31,062 nt of DNA from Euprymna scolopes. Taxonomy: Eukaryota > Mollusca > Cephalopoda > Sepiida > Sepiolidae. The stretch covers positions 54,987,046 through 55,018,107 of the forward strand of contig CM044501.1 of assembly GCA_024364805.1 (NCBI GenBank), given 5' to 3'. The first letter of the stretch is position 1, and every line of letters starts with the position of its first letter. The notes under the pieces were generated by a model. That model was not told the origin of the DNA and ran no database searches. It saw only the letters and a program-made list of their open reading frames with translations. Of this stretch, positions 9,026 to 21,171 are shown piece after piece. Both the position numbers and the translations under genes were made by a program.

Positions 9026-10018
9026 GAGGTACGTAATTGTTCTTAACATATCAAAGACTGTTGATAGGGTGTGGCATAAAGGCATTCTACACAAGGTCTC
9101 AAGCTACGGTATAGCTTGAAATTACTTCTCTATTATGAAATCATTCCTTTCTGATAGGTTTATAGGATTAGTGGTTGATGGGCAGAAATTAGATGCTCAC
9201 AGTATTAAATCTGGCGTCCTTCAAGGTGCCAATGATCGCCCAACTCACATTCTTAGAGCATCCGTTGATATTAATGCAGACGACACTACCATATATGGTA
9301 ACACTTTTAAGACAAGAAACGACCAAAATCTCTATGATTCTCTCCTTTCTGATCTTGAACACGTGATGCAACGGAGAAAAGGATGGCTTGTTAATTTAAT
9401 GCATCTAAATCAAAACTTCCATATTTTCATCATCAACGCTTTGACCAACATCTAGTTTTAATGAACGTTTGTCACCCCGAGAACGCCCAATGTTTAGACA
9501 AACTTCTTGGTCTGACCCTCATTCCTGATCTAAAATAGAGAACATACATCAAGTCCGTAGCTAAGGTCTATAGAGAAATATTTGGAGCATTCTACCTCTC
9601 CAGTACATAGCTCACTGCTAAAGTAATTCTCTGTCTGTATAAAAGTCAAGTATGTACTAGGATGGAGTACTGTTGACACATAAGGGCAGGAGCTGCTGAG
9701 AGCACCTATTATGCCTTAAGAGAGTTCAAAAAAGACTTCGTAATCTAGTAATCGTTGACCCTTTTCTCTTCTCTTCTCTTCTCTTCTCTGCAACCTCTTT
9801 TTCACAGAAGATGCGTTGCAAGCCTTCCCCTGCTATTTCATAGCAAGTGTTCGACTGTGCTCCAATCTTTGGACCCACCCCCTCGTCAATCCTTCACAAG
9901 AAAGAGTCATCAAGCAAAACTCACTAACAATAAATTCACCCACTTTCTATGGTTGCCTAAACCTAAACATGGACTCCAGGAACAGAGCTTCTTCAATTGA
10001 AATGGCCACCTGTGGGTA
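9026..10018 (+). mobile_element. Jockey/CR1-group LINE fragment, truncated at both ends
   Basis: The fragment starts inside reverse transcriptase motif A (NISKTVDRVWHKGILHK, about 9044-9094). It runs through SIMKSFLSDRFIGLVVDGQK (about 9127), GVLQG (about 9211) and the YADD-type motif NADDTTIYG (about 9274), then into the thumb. It stops near the SFF motif at about 10000 and lacks the 3' UTR. Between GVLQG and the NDRPTHIL segment the usual SILSPTLFL motif-B stretch is missing without loss of frame. Several stops and frameshifts interrupt the rest. It points toward the minus-strand copy at 10317-11087, forming a tail-to-tail pair. Confidence 0.88.
9764..9789 (+). repeat. (CTCTT)n microsatellite inside the LINE
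   Basis: Five CTCTT units sit where sibling copies have a single CTTTTCTCTTC (about 18891). The microsatellite has therefore grown out of LINE coding sequence. Confidence 0.9.
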
Positions 10019-10316
10019 TTTCTAGGGAAGAATAGAAATATATTACATACCATATATTTCGTGTGTTAACACTTATTATTCACCTGCTGAAAAGAGGGCA
10101 TCTTATGTACGATGCTTTTTGTCGTATACACGATTCAGTCTATCGTCACGCTGATCAAAATACAGTATATAGCTGGGATACTTCTGATACCTCTTCTTCA
10201 ATAACAATATACATATAGAACTGTTAATGGAATCCTCACATATAATCAAAGAAAAAATATGGCTATCCATTCAGTTTGGGACTTAATGTTAGACAAATGA
10301 ATCATAATGGGGAAAT
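10019..10316. other. AT-rich spacer between two LINE fragments
   Basis: Nothing recognised. It separates the converging LINE fragments. Confidence 0.5.
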
Positions 10317-11087
10317 CATTTTTTACCACTTATCAAGGTCCGGAGGCCACTCGATGATAAAGGTTAATGGGTATACATTAGTCAATGAGATTATAGCGTA
10401 GTAAACATAAGTAGTGGGAATTTTGTGAATTGGATTACTCAGGGTGACGGTTTATCAAGAACTTGTTTACGCTGGACTGGAAGACAATCAGATTGTAGTC
10501 AGCTGGAAAGCTAGCAATCGGAAGAGAGTTCCACGGGCGTGCAGTTCTAAGAAAAAGCTTTCTTCTTGGAATCTACATTTAGGTTTAGGCACAGTTAAAG
10601 AGTGTGGGAAATTACTGATAGTGATTTTGGCTAGACGAGTGTTATTCGTGAAAGTTATGTGAAGGGGGATCATAGATTGAAGCTAAGCCGAGCACTTGCA
10701 TGTAAATACCGTTACAACAGAGACAGGCTCGCAACGTCTCTTCTGTGGGAAAGAAGTTGCAGGGAAAAGAAAAGGGCATGCTCCATTAAGCTACGAAGTC
10801 TATTTTGAATTTTGTCAAGGCAGGATAAACTGCTTCTGGCAGTTCCTCCTACCCAGATGTGGAAACAGTACTCCATCTTTGGCCGAACCTGGCTTTTATA
10901 TGGGTAGAGAATTACATCAGTAGTGAGATATGTACTGGAGCGGTATAAGGATCCCACTATTTTTCCAGCCACATTGGCAATGGATTTGATATACGTGTTC
11001 CATTTCAGACCAGAAGTAAAGGTCGAGCCCAGAAGATTCTCAAAACATGAAGCCTCCCCAAGACGAGAGCCATTCATTTCAACCTAT
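10317..11087 (-). mobile_element. Jockey/CR1-group LINE, 5'-truncated 3' end
   Basis: On the minus strand the copy opens near GTTGAAATGAATGG (plus about 11078) and reads through FENLLGSTFTSGLKWNTYIK, MEYCFHIWVGGTARSSLS and LDKIQNRLRSLM (an open frame at 11077-10712). It then passes with stops into the C-terminal region and the 3' UTR, which ends at TTGATAAGTGGT and an A-run near plus 10317. The 366-bp open frame makes it one of the better-kept pieces of the thumb region here. It lies tail to tail with the copy at 9026-10018. Confidence 0.9.
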
Positions 11088-11186
11088 CTGACTAACAGTA
11101 ATATAGCCTACATTAGATATGCGCTTTCATTTTTAAAATTTTGTAACATTGCATAGGCCCGATAAATTTTTAAACTTTGCCACCAA

Positions 11187-11218
11187 TACTACTACTACTA
11201 CTATTACTATTACTGCTG

Positions 11219-11288
<70 letters not shown>

Positions 11289-11299
11289 TAATAATAATT
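11187..11299. repeat. (ACT)n(AAT)n microsatellite
   Basis: About 64 bp of ACT units, interrupted by ATT and GCT, pass into about 48 bp of AAT units. Confidence 0.98.
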
Positions 11300-13000
11300 A
11301 CTTACAAGATCCGGTGAAAAGACAGCACATAGCCAGAAGAGATTCGGTGTAAAACTCCACTCCTCCCAAAACATATTAAACTATAATTACGTAGCGCATT
11401 ATCGCAGACTGAGTTATTGCTTTTTTTCTGCGTGGCAATTCAGGCCCTGCAAGTAGAAAACAACATTGAAAAGTGCATATGTTAATGTATAAGAAAAAGT
11501 GTTTTACTCCAATAATGGACAGAAAATTAGAAATAATCACGAGGAACAATTGTAAGAACGTTGCATATGTGCGTTACCTCCCATCCCATAAAGGAATTAA
11601 TGATTGAGGGAGTTTTATAAAGACATAGTTCAATCAACCAGGAAACCATTTGTTGTGATGGTTGTTCAATAAAGGAGAAACCAATATAGACTGAAGTACA
11701 TTCGTTTTGTTTTGATGAAATTATTGGAAATGAACTGCCATGGAATTTCGCAGCACCGGGATACTAGCCCGTGGGGGAAAAATACACAAAATAAATGGAG
11801 AAAAGGCATGTGATATTACTTTGCATTAAAGAATGGGCATAACAATAACATTATTGTGTAGAACACCGGTCCTAATATGATGAAGTGTGACTCTATCCTG
11901 GTCGCAGGTCACCGACGTGTGACCCTATGATCAGACTATATTGGTCAACTACGACTAGATGTGGCTTCTTCGTTCGGCAGAACCCCGTTGATCGCGCTGG
12001 TGGGTCTCCAATTCGCGACCAGGTGTTCGTCGGTGCTTTTAGCGTCAGGGTGATATATCGGTGTGTCGCATGCTAGAAGAAAACAATTCTATGCACAAAA
12101 ACAATTCAGTTCTTCTAGTCTACTGATTAATTTCCGGAAAGAAATGATGTAAATATATATATACAATTATATATAATTGTCATTACAGTATAATGTTAAA
12201 TAATGGCCGACCTCACTGAGTGTATAAGTAGATTTTACTTCTATCTTTGATATAACGATGAGGTTGGCGTGGAAAGAGAGTGGGGTGGCTATTCTCTACA
12301 AGTTGCTCTGTCTCAAAATCTCAAACTCAACTCACTCGCCAACTCAACTAAACTGTCGTTTTTTTTTAACTGTGCGCTCGATTTAATATTCAGGAGTGAA
12401 GTTAAGCCGGGGTTGTTCCCTGGACCAATCATACCCAACAACGTCACCCCAGGGAAAAGTCCCCCCACGAGTGCAGCTGTGGATCTGCAAGCGTTTCTCA
12501 TGATCTAATGGGGTCACCCCGTTATCACTTGGTCGAAGCACGGTACTTGAATTAGAAACATAATTTTTCTAGAACCCTGATTCATTACTTCTTTGTAGTA
12601 CAAACTTCAAAAACGACATTGTTTGTCGACGTTCATGAAAGTAAAAGTCACAAATCTTAATCTCTTCTCTCGGCAGTGTTTTTTTGCTATCACTCGGTCA
12701 CACCGGTGAGAAATAAAAGAGTAAAAAAATCATATCTACCCGTCTTTTCCCAGTACTCCGTGAGTCTCAGCTTCCCCGAGTTAGGAACCCAACCGCTCCC
12801 TGGGACGGCCACGTACAGAAGGGTGAAAAAGTAAAACCTGTTCTCTCCTTGCGAGTAAAAACCGTATAACCAAAGATACAGTTAAAAGTTCAGTTAACTG
12901 GAAGCACCTTAAAAGTTTCTTATTTATTGCTCATGTGTCCGGTGTGAAGAACTGGCAAAGTCAGTGGCCGAATCATATTTGTACGATGAACAATAATCGC
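11300..13000. other. No gene recognised; GC-richer islands
   Basis: Two GC-richer islands stand out. One, at about 11890-12040, has an inverted pair CCTGGTCGC (about 11898) and GCGACCAGG (about 12015). The other, at about 12390-12530, has CCCTGG/CCAGGG inverted pairs (about 12417-12456). Either could be an old DNA-element relic, but no full terminal repeats were found. Overlapping frames of 62-79 aa around 12269-12508 lie on both strands and look like chance. Confidence 0.4.
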
Positions 13001-15899
13001 CAGAAAATGATTATTGTAACGTATTTCGGTCGTAACGGAACCGAAACAGAAAAAGCAATATATTCATGTGCATCTGGGTCTCTGTAAATGAAAATAGTGA
13101 AACTGAATGGATAATTTGAGTTTGTTTCTCACTCTCTATGTACGCGTGTAAACAAAGGTCTGTTATATAATGAAAGCGTATGAAATAATAATTGATTAAA
13201 TGTTTCCCTATTTGCGGCGGAGCGTTTCTTAAATGAACTGGCGAAATGGTGGTCTTGTTGTTCCGCAAGAAAAAACAGCCGAATATATTCTGTTAGTTGA
13301 TTGCCGCCATTTTGTTTAGTTTTAAACCATTGGAAATAAAAATAGAAAACCGATATTTCCGTAATTCGTGAAACGCAAGTAAACAGCCAATAAAATCACC
13401 GGAGTTAGGGGAGGGAGGAATCATTAGTGCAAAAAATAAAAACGAAAGAACTAATGTCAAACAGACGGCGCTGTTTGAAAAACATGTGGCAAATGAATTA
13501 ATGTTCTCGGTCTCATTGATAAAAGGAAGGAGATGAATCAACGAGATAGCCATTATTACTTGTGAAGGTTATATTTTTTTGAAAGTGACTTTAATGGAAA
13601 TTAATATAATAATTATCGAGAGTAAGTGAAAACGGTTTGTAATAATCGCAAAACCTCCAACGGATATTGGCTTGTAGCGGGACTATATTGAATTTATATA
13701 TTGGTTTTTGCGTTTGCAAAGCAATAATGTCTCTCTTTGCTGAGGATAAAATCGCCATCAATTTATCAATATAAAGAAAATAATAATTAATAGCACAAGC
13801 AATACTTATTACAATGTTGTATTTGTTAATTATATTAAATGTATTCAAGTCCGTTAATTTCTAATTTAAATATGCACGACTTAAGAAAAATGCCAAAGAA
13901 TAAATATGTTTAGTTTTAAGAATTTTTCAGACTCCAGATCTTTTACAATTAATGATAATTATAAATAAACCGATAAGCAAATTGACTGAATTCTGATTAA
14001 TCGGATATTGATAACCGACAAACTTCCTATGAATCGGCAAATTAACACATTTGCTAATGCCGATTTATCAGCAAATGTTGTCATAAATGGTACTAATATT
14101 AATGTTATTGTAATGCAAACGAAGACAGCTTGTCAGTGGAAATTCATCGAAAGGGACATGCGCCATCGACTATTTTCAAATAAAAAGCATAGTGCACAGC
14201 TTACATGTAGCTTTAGTGACTGTGCTGAATTTGAAGCAAATAGATGGACATTTTCTCTGGTTCTTCTTCCTATCGAATTAACATCATGATTTTGTACTTT
14301 GAATCACTGTCAAAGAAAATTATTACTCAATCTTTCAGTTTTCACATTAAAAAAATATACGGTAAAATTGCGACCACGTGCGAACCGAAAATAATGCAGC
14401 CATACACGTGTTCCCAATTTCAGACTATGTGCTACAATTCGGGACAAGATCAAAGTGTAGTATCTGTTCTTCAGATGCTGCACTTCTATTTCTTGTTCTC
14501 TTTCGGTGGAGGAGAAATCCTTCACGACTGAGACAATTTTTATTTTTGTACCTTTTCTCCACGTTAAAAAACGACCCTGGTGTCTAACTCTGTCCCCTGG
14601 GGAGGCATAGTAAATAGGTTCAATTACATACATAATTTTATTTTTCTCGTTTAGATAATGCAGATTCTGTTGAGATAAATTTCTAATTAGATATAAGACA
14701 TAACTAATTTAAATACATAAAAAATAATTACATATTGACAACAACAGTCACCCATTATAGCAACCAGTTTCTACTGGAAGTATTTTAATGTCACTTTCAA
14801 GAATAGGAATACATCTATCTGCAAACCATCCTAGACAGAATCAGATGCAGATATGAAATAAAAACGCAACGAATATTCAAGGACACTTATGATAAAAAGA
14901 AAAAAAACTTCACCGAAAAAATAATTGAAATATGTTAACAGAAGTAAGAATAAAATTATATTAACAATTATTATAAATTAATAATATTTACAATTTTAGC
15001 ACTGAGATTATTCATCTCAAATGTTGTCAAGTCTAATTCTGATATTTCTGACGTAAGTATAATCCTGGTTAACGCTGTTAGACAATTCAGTGAATCAATG
15101 AAAAAACGATATTAATCCTTTCTAAATCATAAATATTTGTGTGTGTCTTTTTTAGATTAAAGATTTAAATTCAAATTTTAAAAATGCCAAAAAGACTTGG
15201 ATGCTACATCTACTTTCTGCCGATTTAAATGAAACGGAATAAGGATACACTTCAAGCTCTAGTTAGAGTCAAGAATATATTTACCAACTTGATCTTAAAG
15301 ATAGCATAGACTCAATCAATATGTTTTCTTTACAGACTCTCACAGTGCTTTAATTTTTCTCGGAATTCCTTAAAACATCACTAGCTGACTTTCGGAAGCC
15401 CACCCTGCTTTTTATATCTCAGTTTCTTAAAACGTTATTAGTTGAAGTTCAGAATACAATCACGCTTTTCTTTTAACGGTTAATTTAAAAAGTCTTTGGA
15501 GCGCTAATGTTTTTAAAGCAAATTTCTCTTCAACGGATTGCATTTTGGAGACGGAAGTCTTTTCGAGATAAGTCGCTGCTAAATTAATTTTACTTTTTAC
15601 CTTTAGATTCAAATGTTAATAACTACATTTTATTTCAGCATTTATATTTTTATTTCTGGTTGTTTTATTTAATAATTAGCGTTCCTCGTCCATAAATGTT
15701 TACTTTACCTACCTAGTAGATTGCATAAATAGATTCGGCAATTGTATTCATTTTCAGTTCGTGAGAAGGGAATCTATCACCATACTTTCGCTTAAACTCA
15801 CCAATTAGAATTTTAAGTGCAGTACTTAATAGAATATGTTTTAATGGAGAGTAGAGAACGCTTTGTGAATGCGTTATCGAAACTCCCGTCACTCTCGCT
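13001..15899. other. Repeat-poor AT-rich tract
   Basis: This is the longest stretch in the window without microsatellites or a recognised element. It has many ATTA/TAAT homeodomain-type cores, CACGTG E-boxes at about 14376 and 14406 (the second as ACACGTGT), and open frames of up to 107 aa with no recognisable domain. It may be single-copy intergenic or intronic DNA. Confidence 0.4.
13303..13314 (+). promoter_or_regulatory. YY1-type motif GCCGCCATTTTG
   Basis: This is a perfect match to the YY1/Pho consensus (GCCGCCATNTTG). It lies in the repeat-poor tract, with no gene start visible next to it. One 12-mer can occur by chance; conservation would decide. Confidence 0.35.
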
Positions 15900-16218
15900 T
15901 CTCTTTATTTGTCCCTCAGTCCTCATTTTTTAATGAGTGATTTTTCTGACAAAGGGAAAAGAAAAAGCTGTATTCTAAGTTGGCAGTATTTTGCGCGAAA
16001 AGTCGCCAGAGATGCCGGATTTTTTTCTATTTCTAGGTCTATCCTTGTACCCATGTCACTTTTTATATGGGCTGATGTTATCCGCCTGATAGTCAGGGAG
16101 CCGAACCTTGGATTAACCACTATGGAGGCTGTCCTATCAGCAGGTGAAAAGTACTGGAGCTGCTGTATTGCCATTTGGTGAATGGATTCTGGACCATGCA
16201 ATAGCTTCTGGTGGGTAA
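15900..16218 (+). other. Possible 5' region of the LINE that follows
   Basis: This GC-richer stretch directly precedes the LINE endonuclease frame and may be its 5' UTR. It contains TTTTGCGCGAAAA (about 15989-16001), a good E2F-type site. Open frames of 90-92 aa lie on both strands without recognisable domains. No sibling copy in the window reaches this far 5', so the boundary is unknown. Confidence 0.35.
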
Positions 16219-16344
16219 TTGTTACGGATTTACCTTTCCATATTCTACAAGAACATTCTTCGTTTCCTTTTCTCTCTCAGTTTCCCTCTCTGTTCTGCTC
16301 TAAGCAAGTCTGACGACCTAGTCCACAAATTCCAAATCTCCATC

Positions 16345-17070
16345 ATGACAAGTTCCAAGAAAAAATATACGTTTAAACCCGGATCTTCAACGTCCAACGT
16401 AGACACCAACAAACATGTCACCTTCTCTAACATCAGGGGTCTACGTTGTAACCTTCTATAGGTCGAAACCCAATTACAGGAGACTAAACTAGACCTTTTA
16501 TTTTTAAGCAAAACTGGCATTGGACAGGCTATTTCCCTAGATCAGTTCGTAATTAAAGGATACTCTAACTTAACATCCAAATCTGACCCACAAGATTGCC
16601 ATGGACATGGAATATGTGGCTATATTAAAAATGGCTTTCCATGTGGTAGGGGAATCTCAAGAGAAGATCCTGACTTACCCTATATGTGCTTCCGGGTTGC
16701 ACTTGCTCACACTACTGCATTTATATTTACTCTCTATCGCCCCCACAACAGCGGAGTTACTATTTTTAAAAGCATATCCGAAAAAATTGGCCACGTCATA
16801 TCTGCTAACATTCACGTATGTTGAGACTTCAATGTTCTCAATGTGGAATAGTTGACTCAGTCAAACAAAACGATGGTGAGGGGAGGTTCTGTTATGATTT
16901 CGCCATTGCTTATGACTTTACTCAGATTGTACACGACCCCCTCGTGTGCCCGACACTGACGGCCAGTGTGTAACTCTCCTAGACGTTTTTCTCACAACTT
17001 GCTTCGAAGTATGTTCAGTTTTCCTTCTGTCTCCTCTTGAATCTTCCGACCACTCTGTTGTATCAATTAC
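16345..17070 (+). pseudogene. LINE endonuclease (EEP fold), degraded
   Basis: Starts in a frame reading MTSSKKKYTFKPGSSTSNV. The first conserved block is FSNIRGLRCNL (about 16424), then LDLLFLSKTGI (about 16490), where the usual catalytic Glu of the S-E-T motif is Lys. Next come GHGICGYIKNGFPCGRG (about 16609), FIFTLYRPHNSGV (about 16723), DFNVLNVE (about 16827) and finally ESSDHSVVSI (about 17040), whose SDH motif is intact. The role in an active element is nicking target DNA to prime reverse transcription. In-frame stops and the Glu-to-Lys change make this copy inactive. Confidence 0.85.
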
Positions 17071-17689
17071 GATAAAAATGAAATGTAATAAGTCCTCAGA
17101 CGTATCTCTTCATCGTACAGTATATTGATACACTATGGTTGACTGGGATATCTTCCGTACATTTATATCGGATCTACCTCTGCGTTCCATGTTTAAAAAG
17201 GATGTGTCCTCTATAGTATCAGACCTGACAGAATGGTTAATCGTAGGTATAGACCGTTTCATACCCTCGAAAAAGTCCCAGTAAAAACATACCAGCAAGC
17301 CGTGGTTCTCTCCAGAATGTGCTGCTGCCATTGCGCACATAAAACACTTTTTCCATTGCTTCCAAGGTAATATACGTATGAAGACTAAAGCCGCTTTCAG
17401 GACTGCCAGCAACCATTGTAAGAAAGTAATAAAGAACGCTAGAGAGTTGTATGTTCAGTCCATCAAGTCCAAAGTAGTTGAGCAGCGGCTTAGTTCACCA
17501 GTTTTGAAAAATAGCAAACAGAATCCTTAACAGAAGCGTGTGCTCTATCCCAACTATCACCGATGGACCTGGGGTAATCTTGTCAGCATCAGATAAAGCC
17601 AAACTCCTTGCCAAGAACTTTGCAGCTAATTCCACTCTTTGATACAACCCCCAATATTTCCTCCTGTATCAGAAAACACGCTATGTGAT

Positions 17690-18840
17690 TTACAAATATC
17701 TGTACGTGATGTTGTCAAGCTAATCAAAAACCTTGATTCCAGTAACGCAACCGGCCCTGACGGTTTTCCAATTATAGTACTCAAAAAACTTTAACCATAA
17801 CTAGCGTCCATACTTACAAAACAGTTTAAACGTTGTCTTAAGGAGAATTGCTTCCCATCGTCCTTGCAAATCTCATGAGTATGCCCTGCATTTAAAAATT
17901 CAGGTGATCGCTCATCCCCCTCAGTACAGGCCAATAAGTCTCCTGTGCTTCATACGTAAGTTGCTGGGATCTGTGTTAAATAGAAAAGTAATCAACCATC
18001 CCAGCAAAATAACCTTCTAAATGACACTCAATATGGTTTCCATTCTGCTAGATCTACAGCAGATGTGCTTACAGTTATATCTCATAGAATTAATAAATCT
18101 CTCGACGGAGGTAGCCTTTCTAGAGCAATTGCTCTTGACATATCAAAGGCCTTTGATAGTGTATGGTATAAAGGTTTACTTCACAAGATCTCCAGCTCTT
18201 GTATAGCTGGAAATGTCTTCTCAATTATTACATCATTTCTATCTGATAGCTTCATAAGAGTAGTAGTTGATGGGTAAAAAATTAGAAGCTCATGGCATTA
18301 ATGCTGGAGTCCAAAGGCGTCCATCCTCAGCCCAACTCTTTTCCTGAACTGCAGTAATGATCTTCCAAATCACATCCTTACATCATTCGTAGACATTTAT
18401 GCTGATGTCACTACTATCTATGGTAGCAAATCTAAGACCGTAAACGACCAAGTTCTCTCTGATTCTCTCTCCTCTGATCTTGAGCATGTGGTACAATGAG
18501 GAAAGGAGTTGCTGGTTACTTTTAATGCATCTAAAACGAAGCTTCTATCTTTACATAATCAACGTTCTGTCCCCATCTGGCACCAATTGAAATGAATGGA
18601 TCTCGTCTTGAGGAGGGCTCATGTTTTGACAAGCTTCTGGACTTGACCTTTACTCCTGATCTTAAAGGGAGCACATACATTAAATCTGTTGCCAATGCTG
18701 CTGGAAAAATGGTGGGATCCTTCTATCGATATAGTATATATCTCACTGCTTATGCAATTCACTATCTATATAAGAGCTAGGTACGTCCAAGGATGGAGTA
18801 CTGTTGCCACATCTGGAAAGGAGCATCTAGAAAGGACTTG
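17690..18840 (+). pseudogene. LINE reverse transcriptase, degraded
   Basis: Recognisable blocks are QYRPISLLCFIRKLLGSVL (about 17925), ALDISKAFDSVWYKGLLHK (motif A, about 18130, Asp residues kept), FSIITSFLSDSFIRVVVDG (about 18219), SILSPTLF (motif B region, about 18322) and YADVTTIYG (motif C, about 18398). The second Asp of the YADD catalytic pair is Val here. The thumb follows with DKLLDLTFTPDLKGSTYIK, GKMVGSFYRYSIYLT and MEYCCHIWKGASRK. Frame changes occur between blocks. The missing catalytic Asp alone would abolish activity. Confidence 0.85.
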
Positions 18841-19362
18841 TCCTGCCTTGATAGAGTCTAAATAGACTTCGTAGCCTCGTAGGATATGTCCTTTTCTCTT
18901 CACTACAACCTCTTTCTCACAAAAGAGATGTTGCTAGTTTGTCTCTGCTTTATCCTTATTTTCACGGCAAGTTCTCGACTGAGCTTCAATCTATGCTCCC
19001 CCCTCGCCAAACCTTCGCACGGAACACTCTTCTAGCTGAAAACACTATCAATAATCTCCCACTCTTTATCTGTGCCTAAACCTAAACGTAGATTCCATAA
19101 AGAAAGCTTCTTTCTTAGAACTGCACGCCTGTGAAACTGTCTTCCGTTTTCCTGCTTTCCAGCTGACTACAGTATGGTTGTCTTCAAATCCAATGTAAAC
19201 AAGTTCTTGATGAGCCGTTTCACTTAAGTTAACAAATTTACCGAATTTCCATTACTAACGATTACTATATTGTCCAATCGACTACTGTACACTCTTAACC
19301 CTTATTCTCGAGTGGTCTCTGGACTTGATAAGTGTTTATTCCTCTGTAAAAAGAAGATTGCA

Positions 19363-21171
19363 CACGGACTTTAAACTGTTTCTGTTTAAAGCTGAACAAA
19401 TAAGTTTACAGTAACAAATACAAACTAAGAAAAGATAAAGACCAAGTTAAATCTAGACACTACAGCAATCAGAGCAGCACAATCAAAACTCAAAAGCAAA
19501 AAATTCGTTATTCATAAGTACAACAAGAATACAAAAAGTATGATCTAACGCCCAAAACAGCAATTCCTTTATCTATAAGTACAACAAAATACAAGAAGTA
19601 AAATCTAAACAGAATAGGGGTAAATACCTTTTTATAAATGCACAAAATAATTTGATCATTAGTTTTCCCACTACTCGCTTGATGGTATATTACAGAAGAT
19701 CTTGCAGACTGACTAACCTGACTTCAAAATATTTAAGTCCACCACCGCTATCCTTTAAGGGTTATAGGCTCTTTGTTCAACTGATAATTTGTATGAACCT
19801 ATGAGGATCAGACTGTGTTCTGAGAATAGAGGAACTCTAATGTTTGTACATTACAATTTAGGAATATTAAACTTTAAATTCTAGTAAAACTATGAGAGTA
19901 GAGAATGTGAGCAGCAAGAATAAATAAGAAGTAGAGTAGCAACAGATGCAGTTAGAATGTAAGTACAGCAACATGGTCCAGTGAAAGCAGAAGTTCAGTT
20001 TAAAGTTATTTACCTTAGAATAAAACTGTGTATTTTGTAGTTGGATGCTATTTATTTAGTTTATCTTTTTGTTTGCTTATATTCATTTAATAATTAGATA
20101 GTGTACTTTGTAATTTTAATTTCATTTTATAACATCAAAAAATGGCAAAAAGCCATAATATCAGCTACGCACTTGACCAACATACAGTTACATTCTGCTA
20201 ATATGTCTAAGATGAGTCTCTTAATATTGATGAAATTATTTAAATTACTTTAAGAAATAGAAATGAAATTAATCGACCGAATACCAATAAATCGACAAAT
20301 TTGCAAATGGCTATTAACATATAACATCGATGAAACTCAATGAAAAAGAGTCTGTGTCTAAGCAACTAATTATGAAGTTAAGTATCATTTATTGTTTCGC
20401 CTGTAATAAATGTTGATGTGTGTTTACATATGCATTTGCTCTCCTATATTGTAGGTTTGCTTATCCATTATGGCTTTAGTCGTTTGAATACCGTTAGGAA
20501 GATTGTCAGCAAAGACAATAGAAAATATATGCATTCATTTGCCAGCGGCACAAAATTAATCGTGTATTACGGGTGACATTTTCATTGATGAACATGTTCT
20601 GATTATTGACTTATGTGAGCACTCTGTGTTTAAGAATATCACAATGACCAAATCACTTATCGCTTTTGGCATTTTCATCCTAGTTGTTGTCATCAAGCAA
20701 TAAGTTTCTTACTTAGCAAGCAATTTTAAATAATGGAAATTTATAACTTTCTACGGTTCGCAACGATTCAAAACAATAAGGTCGGTTTACATGATGATGT
20801 AGTTGTCGCAAAAAACAATTCATGGCTATTTGTGAGACTGCATACAAGAATATTTACTTCAGACGTCCTGGCTGATCAACTATTCTCTTTTTCACATTTC
20901 TGCTTTCCCATTTTTTATTTTGGCTACGTGATATTGTGGCATGTTCTAATATTCGATTGTTTTGTCAAATTAATAATTTTTGCAAATGTTGAAACTCTGT
21001 TAGAGTTGTGCAAATATATGTGTCTGTTTAGTCTGTTTGTCGCTTTTCATTTGAATATAGACCAGATATAGATCAGGAAGATTTATTTCCGAAACGATTG
21101 TTGTATTTATTGATTTTATTTGTTTTTCCTTTGAAATCGATTTTTAATCATAAATTATTAATCATTTTACT

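Larger units (their letters stand above)
16219..19362 (+). mobile_element. Jockey/CR1-group LINE, near full-length, dead
   Basis: This is the most complete non-LTR retrotransposon here. It has an apurinic-type endonuclease (about 16330-17070), a linker, a reverse transcriptase (about 17690-18480), a thumb and C-terminal region (about 18590-19225) and a 3' UTR ending TTGATAAGTGTTTATTCC plus an A-rich tail near 19352. Order and motifs match the single large ORF of CR1/Jockey-type elements. Many stops and frameshifts break it. Its 3' part matches the fragments at 2826-3729, 9026-10018 and 10317-11087. No separate ORF1 was recognised and no target duplication was found. Confidence 0.88.

Noticed and set aside
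11890-12030. Inverted CCTGGTCGC/GCGACCAGG pair
   Set aside because: Only nine bases pair and there is no flanking duplication; not enough to call an element.
14008-14289. 93-aa open frame
   Set aside because: Ordinary-looking composition but no recognisable domain; overlapped by another frame from 14244.
14310-14633. 107-aa open frame on the minus strand
   Set aside because: No recognisable domain or splice context, and competing frames of 69-95 aa overlap on the other strand. Not supported as a gene.
19630-20040. Possible LTR or other retroelement end
   Set aside because: No paired repeat, primer site or coding sequence could be seen, so no element was called.
20733-21071. 112-aa hydrophobic open frame
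   Set aside because: Phe/Leu/Ile richness follows from AT-rich sequence; no motif, homologous family or promoter context was seen.
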